A stretch of DNA of 64,000 bases. Origin: Branchiostoma floridae (taxonomy: Eukaryota > Chordata > Leptocardii > Amphioxiformes > Branchiostomatidae). The translations under genes were made by a program, and so were the position numbers. The number at the start of each line of letters is the position of its first letter. Position 1 is the stretch's first letter. The stretch is taken from positions 8,824,062-8,888,061 of the forward strand of contig NC_049991.1 of the NCBI RefSeq assembly GCF_000003815.2, given 5' to 3'. The notes below the pieces were generated by a model, which saw only the letters and a program-made list of their open reading frames with translations, was not told the DNA's origin and made no database searches. Positions 21,865-58,378 of the stretch are shown here, piece by piece.

Positions 21865-23580
21865 ATCATTTCAATGTGCCTTCAGTACCACATGTAACTT
21901 GTATCGAGCTTGTTTACATTCGAAATTGTGTACATTGCAATATGGAAAGGATTTGGGGTTTGTGCCATGTGTGCTGCATGTTTGACTTGAGAGTGAATCA
22001 TTGACCATTTTTCCTCATTCCCTCGCCTATACATGTATAATTGAGACAGTATGTCAGGTAAGATCATTGAATTTGATAAACAGCTCATAGACTTGGTGCA
22101 AAAAAGCATCTATGTAGTGCCATGTGGTGTTTGAATAATGGTCTTGTACATGTAACTAAATTCTGATGCAACAATCTATGCTGTAAAGATATGGTAGAAG
22201 TACTAAAAAATGTACGAGATATGTGCCTAAATCTTAGAAACTGTGCAATAGACTGTATATGATTAACCGTACCAAATGGTAGATAGATATAGATTTTGTA
22301 CATAAGTATTGACATATATATTTTCAATATCCTCATTCACTGTGTATAGAAATGTATTCTAGATACATTGTAACCATAGTAGAAGTCACGTCAATGAAAG
22401 TTAGATATCCAAGTAATAAGATATGCCAAAAAGCAGTTACTCAAGCAACTGACCGTTTCCAAAATCTGCTTTTTTTGCATACTAGAAGTCTCTTTGTTTC
22501 AAATTGTATGTTTGCTCCTTTATTTATTCATGGCGAACTGAATTTGGCCTGTAGGCGCTTTTTATTAAGGTCATGATCGAGGAAGGAGGCAAGGATCAAA
22601 CAAAATATCAGAGATATGTGTAGCAGTAAACTACAGTACCAGCTTGAGTTTGCCTTACCTTTGTTTTCTTTGGAATCCAAATTGTCTTCAGTCTGAATTG
22701 TCTTACAACGTTTCCTATTGGACATCTGAAATTGTCTTCATTCATAGTTAGAGTATAAAAGACCTGTTTCTTCCAGATCACTTCAGTGTCACTGACGAAG
22801 GATAGTGGATTCTATCCGAAACGTCTGACCGTTTCAAAACAATATCCAGTTGCTTGATTAACTACTTTTTGGTAGTACCTGTTTGATTGCATAAGCTCTG
22901 GTAGCTGAGTTGTTACCACATATGTACTTATACTGTTAGGAGAGACACATTAGACATACAAAGTAGCAAAATAAATCTGCCCTTTGATATATACGCGTGG
23001 TCTAGTATTAATATAATAATAGGTTTCAAAATAGACACCATATAGGCATAACGTTAGTTACATGTTGAAACGAGTACGTTATAACGTCTTTGGTTGCAAC
23101 ACGAATTGAAGCGACACATTTAACAGCCAACAAGTCATTCATTCCCACAGTACTACCGGTACTAGTGTATGTATGCAGAAAGTGCACTTGTCTAGTGTAG
23201 TACAAGTGACACTAGTGTGGTAGACAATACTAGACTAATGGTATCACTTGCCATGTACACACCGTTTCCTTATTGGTGCCACATTTAATTACAACCACCC
23301 AACTCTTCACAATACAATGTTACTACCTCCCTCAGTGTCACTTCTGCAAGTGCAATCATTAGGCTAATAATCCACCCATTTTGGTACTTCCCCGAAGAAG
23401 ACATCTTTTTTTCTGAAATCAGGCGAAATTAATGACATCCATAAAATTTACTTCCAGTGGCCCATATTACCCATAGTTCCCGACGCGGCGCATGCGTACG
23501 TACTCGAAACCGTAAACGTGTTTTTGTCTCCTGTCACGTCCGCACCCTCGACTTTAGAATCCGAAAATTTGCATACATTC
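21865..23580. other. Intergenic region between LINE and CXC gene
   Basis: No gene is seen. It contains a fragment near 22400-22470 resembling 12030-12110, the inverted dispersed repeat (22703-22863), and imperfect palindromes rich in 'actagtg' near 23160-23230. The last few hundred bases are the likely promoter region of the CXC gene. Confidence 0.5.
22703..22863 (-). repeat. Dispersed repeat, copy 3 (inverted)
   Basis: It is the reverse complement of 12404-12560 with only scattered differences, from 'cctattggacatctgaaatt' to 'ccagttgcttgatta'. Confidence 0.8.
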
Positions 23581-23582
23581 CC

Positions 23583-23590
23583 CTATATAA
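23583..23590 (+). promoter_or_regulatory. TATA box of the CXC-domain gene
   Basis: CTATATAA lies about 100 bp before the chosen ATG at 23689. A start of transcription 25-30 bp downstream (about 23613-23620) gives a 5' UTR of about 70 nt and excludes the upstream in-frame start at 23518. Confidence 0.65.
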
Positions 23591-23688
23591 ACACGAAGCG
23601 ACATCAAGGCACACGCCACTTTGCTGTCCTACACTCCAGGGACAACGTCGTTGTCTGGTTTATACTGTGCACTTTAGCTTGTATCAAA

Positions 23689-24432
23689 ATGGCATCCAAA
23701 CGCGTAGCTGTACACACAGAGCAACAGAAAGCGGTCTCGGCAGCTCCAAAGAAGAAGAAGCCCAGTCCACCGAAGGTCACCAAGAAGTGTAGCTGTAAAG
23801 GAGACTGCGGGTCGAGAAGGTGTGGCTGTGTTCTGAAAGGTGTTGCCTGTGGTGACTCCTGCAATTGTACAGGCTGTATAAACCCCTTCAACATCCTCCA
23901 AAAGTACAACGTCGACTGTGCCGCCGCAGCCCAGGACAGATGTCTCATGGACAACATATTCAAGGTTACAGATCTGCGAGGCCGTCTGGAGGAGAGGCAT
24001 TTATTCTACTGCTGTGAGGTATCTGCACAACTCAAGGACATGATCCCCGGGCACGTCAAATGCCCCACGCCGGGTTGTTTGATTGCATCGAGGTTCTCCT
24101 GGTGTCGTAACCAACCGTTTCAGGACGCCTGCCGCGGCATGAAGCACTGTGAGAAGTGCCGCGAGTGTGTAGACGAAGGGGACCGTCACTGTGACGACTG
24201 CAACACGTGTTACTTCGAGGGCATGTCCTGCTTCCAGTGCCCGTGCAAGGGGCCAGACGACACGGGACTTTACCCCGATCACGTCGGGCTTTTGCATCCG
24301 GCCGAGGCCATTATGATTGCCCAGGAAATGCTGGCTGAGTTACGTGGTGGCGATTATAAAGATGACGAAGAAAGCGACTTGTCAGATCTAGAAGACACAA
24401 GTGAAGACAGCGACTCTTCAGAAGACGATTAG
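23689..24432 (+). CDS. Intronless CXC-domain protein with second Cys/His cluster
   Basis: The protein has 247 residues starting MASKRVAVHTEQQ in a good Kozak context (aaaATGg). A Lys/Pro-rich N-terminus (residues 20-33) may be a nuclear localisation signal. Residues 34-63 have nine cysteines (34, 36, 40, 45, 47, 54, 58, 60, 63) in the spacing of a tesmin/TSO1-type CXC domain, which binds zinc and DNA. Only one CXC is present, whereas LIN54-type proteins have two. Residues 153-186 form a second cluster, HCEKCREC, HCDDCNTC and SCFQCPC, which resembles the CTCHY zinc finger of RCHY1-like proteins only by spacing. The C-terminus (about 226-247) is almost all Asp, Glu and Ser. The gene has no introns, unlike its neighbours. 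Function is unknown; a nuclear DNA-binding role is inferred from the CXC domain. A domesticated transposon origin is possible. Confidence 0.85.
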   Translation: MASKRVAVHTEQQKAVSAAPKKKKPSPPKVTKKCSCKGDCGSRRCGCVLKGVACGDSCNCTGCINPFNILQKYNVDCAAAAQDRCLMDNIFKVTDLRGRLEERHLFYCCEVSAQLKDMIPGHVKCPTPGCLIASRFSWCRNQPFQDACRGMKHCEKCRECVDEGDRHCDDCNTCYFEGMSCFQCPCKGPDDTGLYPDHVGLLHPAEAIMIAQEMLAELRGGDYKDDEESDLSDLEDTSEDSDSSEDD

Positions 24433-24644
24433 ACTAAACGTGATCCTTGCATGACAACAACGAACGATCGTTATTTTCTATTTCTATTCTGTAGGATAGG
24501 CTAGGATTGGTATGTGTTGCTCAATACCACGACTTAGCTTTGGAAAGGGTTTTCGTACACATTTTTGAACCAATAGAATGATTACTGTTCTCACTACAAT
24601 TTGCCACATGAATCTGTTTTGTAATGGTTTGTTAGCTTGCTGTT

Positions 24645-24650
24645 AATAAA
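24645..24650 (+). terminator. Poly(A) signal of the CXC-domain gene
   Basis: AATAAA lies 213 bp after the stop at 24430-24432, followed by a GT-containing stretch. Confidence 0.65.
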
Positions 24651-24781
24651 AGCTTGTACTCATTTCACAGATTGGTCGGTCTGATTTAAACAGAGAAACT
24701 CTTCTCACCCGGCAATGTGCTGGGCGGAAATGGTCTATAAAACGGAGGCCACGTGCTGGTCAGCACTGGGAGTGGGAACCT

Positions 24782-24969
24782 CAAAGCAGAGGATAGGCTC
24801 CGGCTTTTCTTAAACGTTTTTTAGTCGTTTTTATCGGGCTTGCTATTTTTTGTATTGTTCCTCGAAGTCCGCCAGCCAAACGCTTAGGTTTTGACAACAC
24901 AAGATACAATACAAAATAGAAACGACTGAAAATACGTTTAAAAACAGCCGGAGCCTAACCTCTGCTTGG
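24782..24969. mobile_element. Hairpin MITE (aagcagagg tips)
   Basis: The left arm 'caaagcagaggataggctcc' and the right arm (24935-24969), read in reverse, agree at nearly every position over about 35 bp. Similarity continues inward over A/T-rich sequence, so almost the whole element folds back. Its tips resemble those of 16730-17065 and 25198-25351. Confidence 0.8.
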
Positions 24970-25197
24970 AGAGTACCCTGGAGTTCGACAGAGGCTTGCG
25001 GGTCAAGAATGGACATTTTCCACCATTATTGTTAGATGTTAAGTTCTTGTTTGGCAGCTTGCTATATTGTAACATATACTGGCCGCACACTCATGTATTG
25101 TGAAGAGCTGTCAGACTTCAGTCTCTTTCCTCCGGGACATTTAGCACCCTAGTGAGGTAACAGGACTACTATACTTTTAAAATAGGGGTGGGGGCTA

Positions 25198-25351
25198 CTC
25201 TCCAAGCAGAGGTTGGTGTGGAAAATAGTATCCTTTTCCTTATATACCGCATTTTTCGACCAGCCCCCCATATGCCGTATTATAATATATTCGATCAGCC
25301 CTCCCCCGGGGGCCCCAATGAGCCCGATCCTTGCATCTGCTTGGAGATAGA
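25198..25351. mobile_element. Short MITE (ctccaagcag tips)
   Basis: The left end 'tctccaagcagaggt' and right end 'atctgcttggaga' are inverted near-complements, enclosing about 120 bp with a run of G and C (cccccgggggcccc). It belongs to the same terminal family as 16730-17065. Confidence 0.7.
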
Positions 25352-25649
25352 TGTTGTGCATTTTTGGGGCAACCGTTCAATATTTTTTATTGGTCATAGC
25401 ATGGCATAGGCCATTCATCTAATGTTTTGTTCGGTATAACGAAGAATGACAACATCCAGAAGCTTTCAAATTGGTTCAATCGCAAACAAAGTTAGGGGGA
25501 GTGGCCCGGGGACTCAGAAGATGATATATGTCGTACTGATTATGACTTGCCTATCTAGTTTTTGGCTCATCATTGTAACAAGCCGGATGAGATATGTTAC
25601 TTATAACGTTACCGAATCGAAGGAAAAAAATGATAAAACGCAATATTTT

Positions 25650-25860
25650 TCTATCACTATTTATTGCACGTTACTTGCTTATCTATATATGCTTTCTTGG
25701 TTCCATTCGTTCTTGATTACAATAGCATTGTTTCTTGGTTACATTATGATAATTTCTTGGCTACATGATTATGATTCCGTCTTGGTTACATTATTATAAT
25801 TTCTTGGCTACATGATTATGATTTCTTGGTTATAATATTATGGTTTCTTGGTTACATGTA
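25650..25860. repeat. Tandem repeat of about 27-28 bp
   Basis: Imperfect units of 'tttcttggttacattatgat' and 'tttcttggctacatgattat' occur seven or eight times. No coding sense is seen. Confidence 0.75.
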
Positions 25861-27360
25861 TGGTCATAAAGGTGCGATGTTCTTACTGGATATAGGTTAC
25901 TGTTAAAGCGCAACATGTCTACCGGTGTAAGCACCAACAATATGACAGCAAAGTCAGTCTATGCAATCTGTGCTATGTTGATTTGCAAATCATGGTTAGC
26001 TTCTAAGGGAATGGATGGTATGGATCATGAGTACTCTCTTGGCAAATGTGAGATGGTCTTTCTTAAACGATGTTATCATTGACTTTGAGGTTTGTGGGTT
26101 CCACAACAATTGTTGGTGTTTGCCTGTTCAAAACCCCTTACTTTGCACCTCTACGGGTTGAGTGAGTACATTGTTAGTTGAGCACAAAGGTTTACAGTGA
26201 CCATATTAACTTCAAGCGTAAGAGAAGATAGATTTGCACCTGATATCTATAAGCCCTACTTCTTGAACGTCCTATAGATAATAAAGTATTGGATATAGGG
26301 CTTACTAGTCAATTTTCTCCATCATAACATAAGTCATTGCTTCTTGAATTGATGAACTGCTGATGAGAACTCAATTGTAATGAAGTACAGGATAAAGATG
26401 ATATTACTAATGAATATTAATATTGTTTAAAGTATTCTTGACCATATGTCCTAATTTTTTTTCAAAGAATTCGACTGCTGTGAGGAATGTCTCACTGATA
26501 ATGAAGTACCGGATATATATAATTTTACTAATCAATATTCAATATAAGTAACCTTCATCATAAGATAAGTCATAGCTTCTTAAAATAAACTGCTGACGAA
26601 AACTTCCTAATTATAACGAAGTACTCACCATAAATGACATTACTAATCAATATTACTTTACGTCCTCTTGACCATAAGTCCTACATTCTTCGTTACGTTG
26701 TGATGTAATATGTTAACCTATTTGAATAATTATAAGTATCAACACATCTATCTGAAATCTATTCCGTATGCATCTACTTTAAATACAATCTTATATTAAG
26801 CCCAGGTCAATTCAATAATTGCAAGTGTAGTGTTTATCACCTTCGTAAAACATCGATGTGATATTACCTCCATGAAATTTGGGTTTTTCTTTTCATTTGT
26901 CAGGATAAGTTAAGTCCAGATCAATAACTGATTTGCCGTTCTTTATAACCTCCAGAGCTCCGTGCAAAACGAGGTGTTTTTACCTCCATAAACAGTGGTA
27001 GCTTTGCAGGGATTTAATGTGTCTAATTGTGTTTGAAATCACATATTTGTGTTCAGGAAAACTTAAGAAGGTCAGAATGGATTGAGTTAATATTTGGTAT
27101 GTTTCGTGGGAAGACAAAGGTCAAGATCGATTAGGGGCGTCCTGGCGACTTTCTTTGGAACTTAAGCAGACCTTCAGCTTTTTGTTTCTTGTCCAGGGCA
27201 TGCTGACAGAAAGCTTTCAGAAAGAAGTGGTATAGGTTTGAACCTCCTAGCCACTTGTTTTGGAATTGCAGGGACGTTTTTGTAAAAAAACTTTCTTATT
27301 GAAAAAAGAACGGCGGGTTTCCAAATCGTTGAGAAACTGGCGTAGATGACGTTATTGATA
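25861..27360. other. AT-rich intergenic region with degenerate repeats
   Basis: No gene is seen. Between about 26220 and 26700 three diverged copies of a block recur, marked by 'cataagtc', 'cttcttgaa', 'tgaagtac.gga' and 'actaatcaatatt', spaced about 130-190 bp. The rest is unique AT-rich sequence. Confidence 0.5.
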
Positions 27361-27377
27361 GTAAGATGTACGCCAGA

Positions 27378-27383
27378 TTTATT
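27378..27383 (-). terminator. Candidate poly(A) signal of the EGF gene
   Basis: AATAAA on the minus strand (tttatt on plus), about 180 bp beyond the TAA stop of the tail exon. It is the first clear signal downstream of that stop. Confidence 0.5.
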
Positions 27384-27561
27384 TTTAGTCGTTTTACTGC
27401 TTTTCATATCATATTAGCTTCTTTCAATATTGAATCCCTCTGGTCCTTACCTACAATTATAGTGATGTTAATTGTAGACGAAGCAGAGTTCTTATTTTAC
27501 GTGTCACAAAGTAGTTCAGCTGAATTCGATCAAACCGTAGATAATTGATCAAAGCTGGTCT

Positions 27562-52347
<24,786 letters not shown>

Positions 52348-52558
52348 CTGTCAATACAAACAAGTGACCAGAGGTAAATGAACGTTTCGAACATATGAGG
52401 CGGGTATAACATTTGCAAGAAATCGGTAATCCAGGAAGATTAAGTAAGAAAGCTGAAAAAGATTGATCATGTTAGTCGAAAATTTGCGTCAGACATTTTG
52501 CTTATGGACATTGATTGTCATAATATGGCACTTTCCTGGCAGATGTTTCGTGTAAGAC

Positions 52559-52975
52559 ATCACGAAATCGCCGGCAAGCGCAGCCAGGCTTGCGGGGGTC
52601 TGTCGGGTTCCTTGCCCGATCGCGCCGTCCATGTGTACGCTACATCATCACGATGTACGCGTCGATAACGTCACGAAATTGTCCGCAAGCGCAGCCAGGG
52701 ATACGGGGGCCTGTCGGGCCCGTGCCCGATCGCGCCGTCCATGTGTACGCTACATCATCACGATATGCGCGTCGATAACGTCACGAAATTGTCGGCGAGC
52801 GCAGCCAGGGATGCGGGGGCCTGTCGGGGCCATGCCCGATCGCGCTGTCCATGTGTACGCCGCATCATCACTATGTACGCGTCGATAACGTCACGACATT
52901 GTCGGCAAGCGCGGCCAGGGATGCGGGGCCTATCAAGGTACATGCCCGATCGCGCAGTACATGTGAAAGGCGCAT
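52559..52975. repeat. GC-rich 110-bp tandem array (about 4 copies)
   Basis: Units start near 52559, 52671, 52781 and 52891, marked by 'tcacgaaattgtc', 'aagcgcagccaggg', 'cccgatcgcgc' and 'gtccatgtgtacgc'. The last copy is diverged. Open frames repeat with the 110-bp period and are not genes. Confidence 0.93.
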
Positions 52976-52999
52976 CATCGCGTATAAGATGTTGTGCAT

Positions 53000-55900
53000 G
53001 ACCGTTCCTACTGGTGTATTACACTATACATATGATCTGAAATGCCCTGTAGTATTGTAGCAGGTCTTGCCACTACAAGGGTATCGGGGCATGCCACTGC
53101 TCGTGTGCGGGATGACCTGGGCTTTCCGCCGTAGATGATATTGTGGTCGATCGTTTCGACTGGTGTGACATTATACGGATGGTCTAAAATGCCCTGTAGT
53201 ATTGTAGTAGATCTTGCCGCTGTGAGGCTAGCGGGGTACACCGCTGCTCACGCACGGAGTGACCTGGCCTTTCATGCCGTAAAAGATCTTGAGGTTAACC
53301 GTTCCTACTGATGTATTACATTATACAGATGGTCTGAAATGCCCTGTAGTATTGTAGTATTGTAGTAGGTCTTGCCGCTACGAGGGTAGCGGGGCACGCC
53401 ACTGCTGGTGTACGGGACGACCTGGCCTTTCATGCCGTAATATTGAGGTTAACCGTTCCTACTGATGTATTACATTACACAGATGGTCTGAAATGCCCTG
53501 TAGTAGTGTAGTATTGTAGTAGGTCTTGCCGCTACGAGGGTAGCGGGGCACGCCACTGTTGGTGTACGGGACGACCTGGCCTTTCATGCCGTAAAAGATA
53601 TTGAGGTTGACCGTTCCTACTGATGTATTACATTATACGTATGGTCTCAAATGCTCTGTAGTAGTGTAGTATTGTAGTAGGTCTTGCCGCTACGAGGGTA
53701 GCGGGGCACGCCACTGCTGGTGTACGGGACGACCTGGCCTTTTATTCCGTAAAAGATCTTGAGGTTAACCGTTCCTACTGATGTATTACATTATACAGAT
53801 GGTCTGAAATGCCCTGTAGTATTGTAGTATTGTAGTAGGTCTTGCCGCTACGAGGGTAGCTGGGCACGCCACTGCTGGTATACGGGACGACCTGGCCTTT
53901 CATGCCGTAAAAGATATTGAGGTTGACCGTTCCTACTGATGTATTACATTATACAGATGGTCTGAAATGCCCTGTAGTAGTGTAGTATTGTAGTAGGTCT
54001 TGCCGCTACGAGGGTAGCGGGGCACGCCACTGCTGGTGTACGGGACGACCTGGCCTTTCATGCCGTAAAAGATATTGAGGTTAACCGTTCCTACTGATGT
54101 ATTACATTATACAGATGGTCTGAAATGCCCTGTAGTAGTGTAGTATTGTAGTAGGTCTTACCGCTACAAGGGTATCGGGGTACACCGCTGCTCACGTACG
54201 GGGTGACCTGGCCTTTCATGCCGTAAAAGATCTTGAGGTTAACCGTTCCTACTGATGTATTACATTATACGGATGGTCTGAAATGCCCTGTAGTAGTGTA
54301 GTATTGTAGTAGGTTTTGCCGCTACGAGGGTAGCGGGGCACGCCACTGCTGGTTTACGGGATGACCTGGCCTCTCATGCCGTAAAAGATATTGAGGTTGA
54401 CCGTTCCTACTGATTTATTACATTATTCGGATGGTCTGAAATGCCCTGTAGTAGTGTAGTATTGTAGTAGGTCTTGCCGCTACGAGGGTAGCGGGGCACG
54501 CCACTGCTGGTTTACGGGACGACCTGGCCTTTCATGCCGTAAAAGATCTTGAGGTTAACCGTTCCTACTGATGTATTACATTATACGTATGGTCTCAAAT
54601 GCCCTGTAGTAGTGTAGTATTGTAGTAGGTCTTGCCGCTACGAGAGTAGCGGGGCACGCCACTGCTGGTGTACGGGACGACCTGGCCTTTCATGCCGTAA
54701 AAGATCTTGAGGTTAACCGTCCTACTGATGTATTACATTATACAGATGGTCTGAAATGCCCTATAGTATTGTAGTATTGTAGTAGGTCTTGCCGCTACGA
54801 GGGTAGCGGGCCACCCCACTGCTGGTGTACGGGACGACCTGGCCTTTCATGCCGTAAAAATGAAGTTAACCGTTCCTACTGAAGTATTACATTATACAGA
54901 TGGTCTGAAATGCCCTGTAGTAGTGTAGTATTGTAGTAGGTCTTGCCGCTACGAGGGTAGCGGGGCACGCCACTGTTGGTGTACGGGACGACCTGGCCTT
55001 TCATGCCGTAAAAGATATTGAGGTTGACCGTTCCTACTGATGTATTACATTATACGTATGGTCTCAAATGCTCTGTAGTAGTGTAGTATTGTAGTAGGTC
55101 TTGCCGCTACGAGGGTAGCGGGGCACGCCACTGCTGGTGTACGGGACGACCTGGCCTTTCATGCCGTAAAAGATGTTGAGGTTAACCGTTCCTACTGATG
55201 TATTACATTATACAGATGGTCTGAAATGCCCTGTAGTATTGTAGTATTGTAGTAGGTCTTGCCGCTACGAGGGTAGCGGGGCACGCCACTGCTGGTGTAC
55301 GGGACGACCTGGCCTTTCATGCCGTAATATTGAGGTTAACCGTTCCTACTGATGTATTACATTATACGGATGGTCTGAAATGCCCTGTAGTAGTGTAGTA
55401 TTGTAGTAGGTCTTGCCGCTACGAGGGTAGCGGGGCACGCCACTGCTGGTGTACGGGACGACCTGGCCTTTCATGCCGTAATATTGAGGTTAACCGTTCC
55501 TACTGATGTATTACATTATACAGATGGTCTGAAATGCCCTGTAGTATTGTAGTAGGTCTTGCCGCTACGAGGGTAGCGGGGCACGCCACTGCTGGTGTAC
55601 GGGACGACCTGGCCTTTCATGCCGTAAAAGATCTTGAGGTTAACCGTTCCTACTGATGTATTACATTATACAGATGGTCTGAAATGCCCTGTAGTATTGT
55701 AGTAGGTCTTGCCGCTACGAGGGTAGCGGGGCACGCCACTGCTGGTGTACGGGACGACCTGGCCTTTCATGCCGTAAAAGATATTGAGGTTAACCGTTCC
55801 TACTGATGTATTACATTATACAGATGGTCTGAAATGCCCTGTAGTAGTGTAGTATTGTAGTAGGTCTTACCGCTACAAGGGTATCGGGGTACACCGCTGC

Positions 55901-56545
55901 TCACGTACGGGGTGACCTGGCCTTTCATGCCGTAAAAGATCTTGAGGTTAACCGTTCCTACTGATGTACTAGTATTACATTATACGGATGGTCTGAAATG
56001 TCCTGTAGTAGTGTAGTATTGTAGTAGGTTTTGCCGCTACGAGGGTAGCGGGGCACGCCACTGCTGGTTTACGGGATGATCTGGCCTCTCATGCCGTAAA
56101 AGATATTGAGGTTGACCGTTCCTACTGATTTATTACATTATTCGGATGGTCTGAAATGCCCTGTAGTAGTGTAGTATTGTAGTAGGTCTTGCCGCTACGA
56201 GGGTAGCGGGGCACGCCACTGCTGGTTTACGGGACGACCTGGCCTTTCATGCCGTAAAAGATCTTGAGGTTAACCGTTCCTACTGATGTATTACATTATA
56301 CAGATGGTCTGAAATGCCCTGTAGTAGTGTAGTATTGTAGTAGGTCTTGCCGCTACGAGAGTAGCGGGGCACGCCACTGCTGGTGTACGGGACGACCTGG
56401 CCTTTCATGCCGTAAAAGATATTGAGGTTGACCGTTCCTACTGATGTATTACATTATACGGATGGGTTGAAACGTCCTGTAGTATTGTAGTAGGTCTTGC
56501 CGCTACAAGGGTATCGGGGTATGCCACTTCTCGGAACTTGCTAAA
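53000..56545 (+). repeat. 158-bp satellite array, orientation 1 (about 22 units)
   Basis: Landmark 'gaggtt' recurs at 53291, 53445, 53603, 53761, 53919, 54077 and 54235, and so on. The unit holds 'ccgttcctactgatgtatta', 'atggtctgaaatgccctgta', a 'gtagtattgtagtag' run, a small hairpin (ccgcta...tagcgg), and 'gacctggcctttcatgccgt'. The left two units (53000-53260) are a diverged subtype with 'tttcgactggtgtgacatta'. The right end fades near 56545. Confidence 0.96.
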
Positions 56546-58313
56546 TTATGAGATGTACATTGTGCTGAACAACAACAAAATGTGTGAAATTCATTTTCAT
56601 GTATCCTTATCTGCCTCGTTCACGAAGTCCAGCCAAGATATGCCTCATATTGAGCTCAACTCAATATTCCTATTCCACTATAGCAATTTTTGACAATTAT
56701 GCATGGTTTTCATGATGCTACACACACAAAAATGACCATGAACCTGCCACCGAATATAAGATTTTACCTTGTATCATGATTCAAACCCGAAAAATATCCA
56801 TAAAGTCTTCCTAACTGTGACGGCTCATGTTAAATGTGTTCTAATTAAACAATGGTTGTTGTCAAATCAACATGTGTCTTTCTTTATAGCAAAGGTAAAA
56901 CCTGAGCCATCAAGCTCACTGGTTGGAGGTAAGGACCTTTTAAAATGACTGGGATTTAGAGAGATGAAAATTCTGTGTTAATTGCTTCTGTCAACTGCCT
57001 TTGGCACATGATGATGAGCACACACCCTTTAATTATCGGTGCTTACTCTCCATTTTCTTAGTTATCAAAAACAAACAAACCCATGCTAAAACTCGTATCT
57101 TTATCAGAAATATCATTGAACGGAGTGGGTTTATAAAATTCCTTCAGTGATTATGCAAATAGGATTATACTAAAAATCATGACGATTCGTCAAACCCTTC
57201 CTGAGACATTCCCTTTCAATGTCTGACACACGGTTCCAGCAGCCGCTAGAATGCAAAACCTAAACCACTTACTCCCGGTCTTTAAGAGCTCACAAAAATC
57301 ACGACCATTGCACGTCCAGAACTCGAGATATCAAACCAGGAAGTTCCGCTGTAGAACCAAAACAAACCGCTAGGGCCCCAAAATCGAATCGTTTCAAGAT
57401 CTAATAAAGACCGACCCACGTACCAAATATCAATACAGTCCATTCGGGCATTCTTGAGTAATGCTGGTCTTCTACACATACACACACTCACAAACACACA
57501 TAACCTTATAGCGTAGGTAGACATAGCGTGAGGGTGGGTTTTAATTACATGGCTGTTTATAGTTTTACATACCTATCTCACACTCCAAGTATGAGCCGTT
57601 TTGGTCGACCCCATCTTCCGATCGACCTCTTTTTTTTTCATGCAGTGACTTTTGATTATATACAGCCTTTCAATATTGAGCTAATATTTTCTGAGCGATA
57701 TATGACATATATTTCAGATGTCATCTTCAGGGGTAATGTTACTGCATGAACACTTCAAAATTGTATCTTCTATAGATGAAAGTTAATTTCATCTTCATTA
57801 TCAATAATTCAAAAATGATTTCTGTAGGTATGCATTCATAATTCCCACGAAATTCCTTGTCACAGAGCACGAAATCGATCGGCGGATGGGTCTTGGATCT
57901 CTAAATGACAGTTTTGGACAGTAATACGCCCATCGATCGATGTTCGTATGTCTTCAACCCCCGTTTAATGTGATCGGGTAGATAAAAATGAAAACATACA
58001 ATGGGCCGAGAAAACGGTAAGAGGATGATCTCTGAAAATAAACATTTTGAAGTAGAATAAACTGGGGACCGTGCTACTGCTGTTTGGCTGGTGACAAGTA
58101 AAGTTAACTCGTAACTAACCGACTGCTCTGCAATTTTGTGTTCTAAGGTCGACACGTCAGTTTATTATAAGTCCGCCAAATTCGTTGCGATATGCTTTGT
58201 CAGGGTGTTGTCTCTAGCTATTCGTCCTCTGTTTCAATAGATGATCCATTATGAAGAACATCGAGAATCTAAACCAAACAACTTCAAATTCAAATGTGAA
58301 AGAATATAGAACC
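56546..58313. other. Region between satellite and mobile element
   Basis: No gene is seen. A segment near 57270-57530 ('aagaccgacccacgtaccaaatat', 'ccattcgggcattcttgagt', CA repeat) looks like a dispersed repeat read in reverse. Its complement is distantly like the 'gaatgacctgaaatttggca ... gtgggcc' family at 9720 and 40715. Confidence 0.45.
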
Positions 58314-58331
58314 TATTTATTCTGTTCGCCC

Positions 58332-58378
58332 ATTGGTCCGATAGGGATGACGTCAATTCCGGTTACCAGGTATATATA
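58332..58378 (+). promoter_or_regulatory. CCAAT/CRE/TATA promoter (copy 1)
   Basis: Inverted CCAAT (ATTGG, 58332-58336), a perfect palindromic CRE TGACGTCA (58348-58355) and TATATATA (58371-58378). The same three boxes with identical spacing occur in copy 2 (60986-61032). Transcription would start near 58400-58410, rightward. Confidence 0.65.

Noticed and set aside
23518-23688. In-frame upstream extension of the CXC protein (57 more codons)
   Set aside because: It starts upstream of the TATA box at 23583, so it would not be in the transcript; the ATG at 23689 has the better context.
52590-53060. Overlapping frames rich in Arg and His
   Set aside because: They repeat with the 110-bp GC-rich array and have no domain.
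53000-56545. CRISPR-like array
   Set aside because: 158-bp units are contiguous and similar over their full length, with no repeat/spacer alternation; this is a satellite in a eukaryotic genome.
57282-57524. 80-codon minus-strand frame
   Set aside because: It lies in a probable dispersed repeat and begins in a CA run; no domain.
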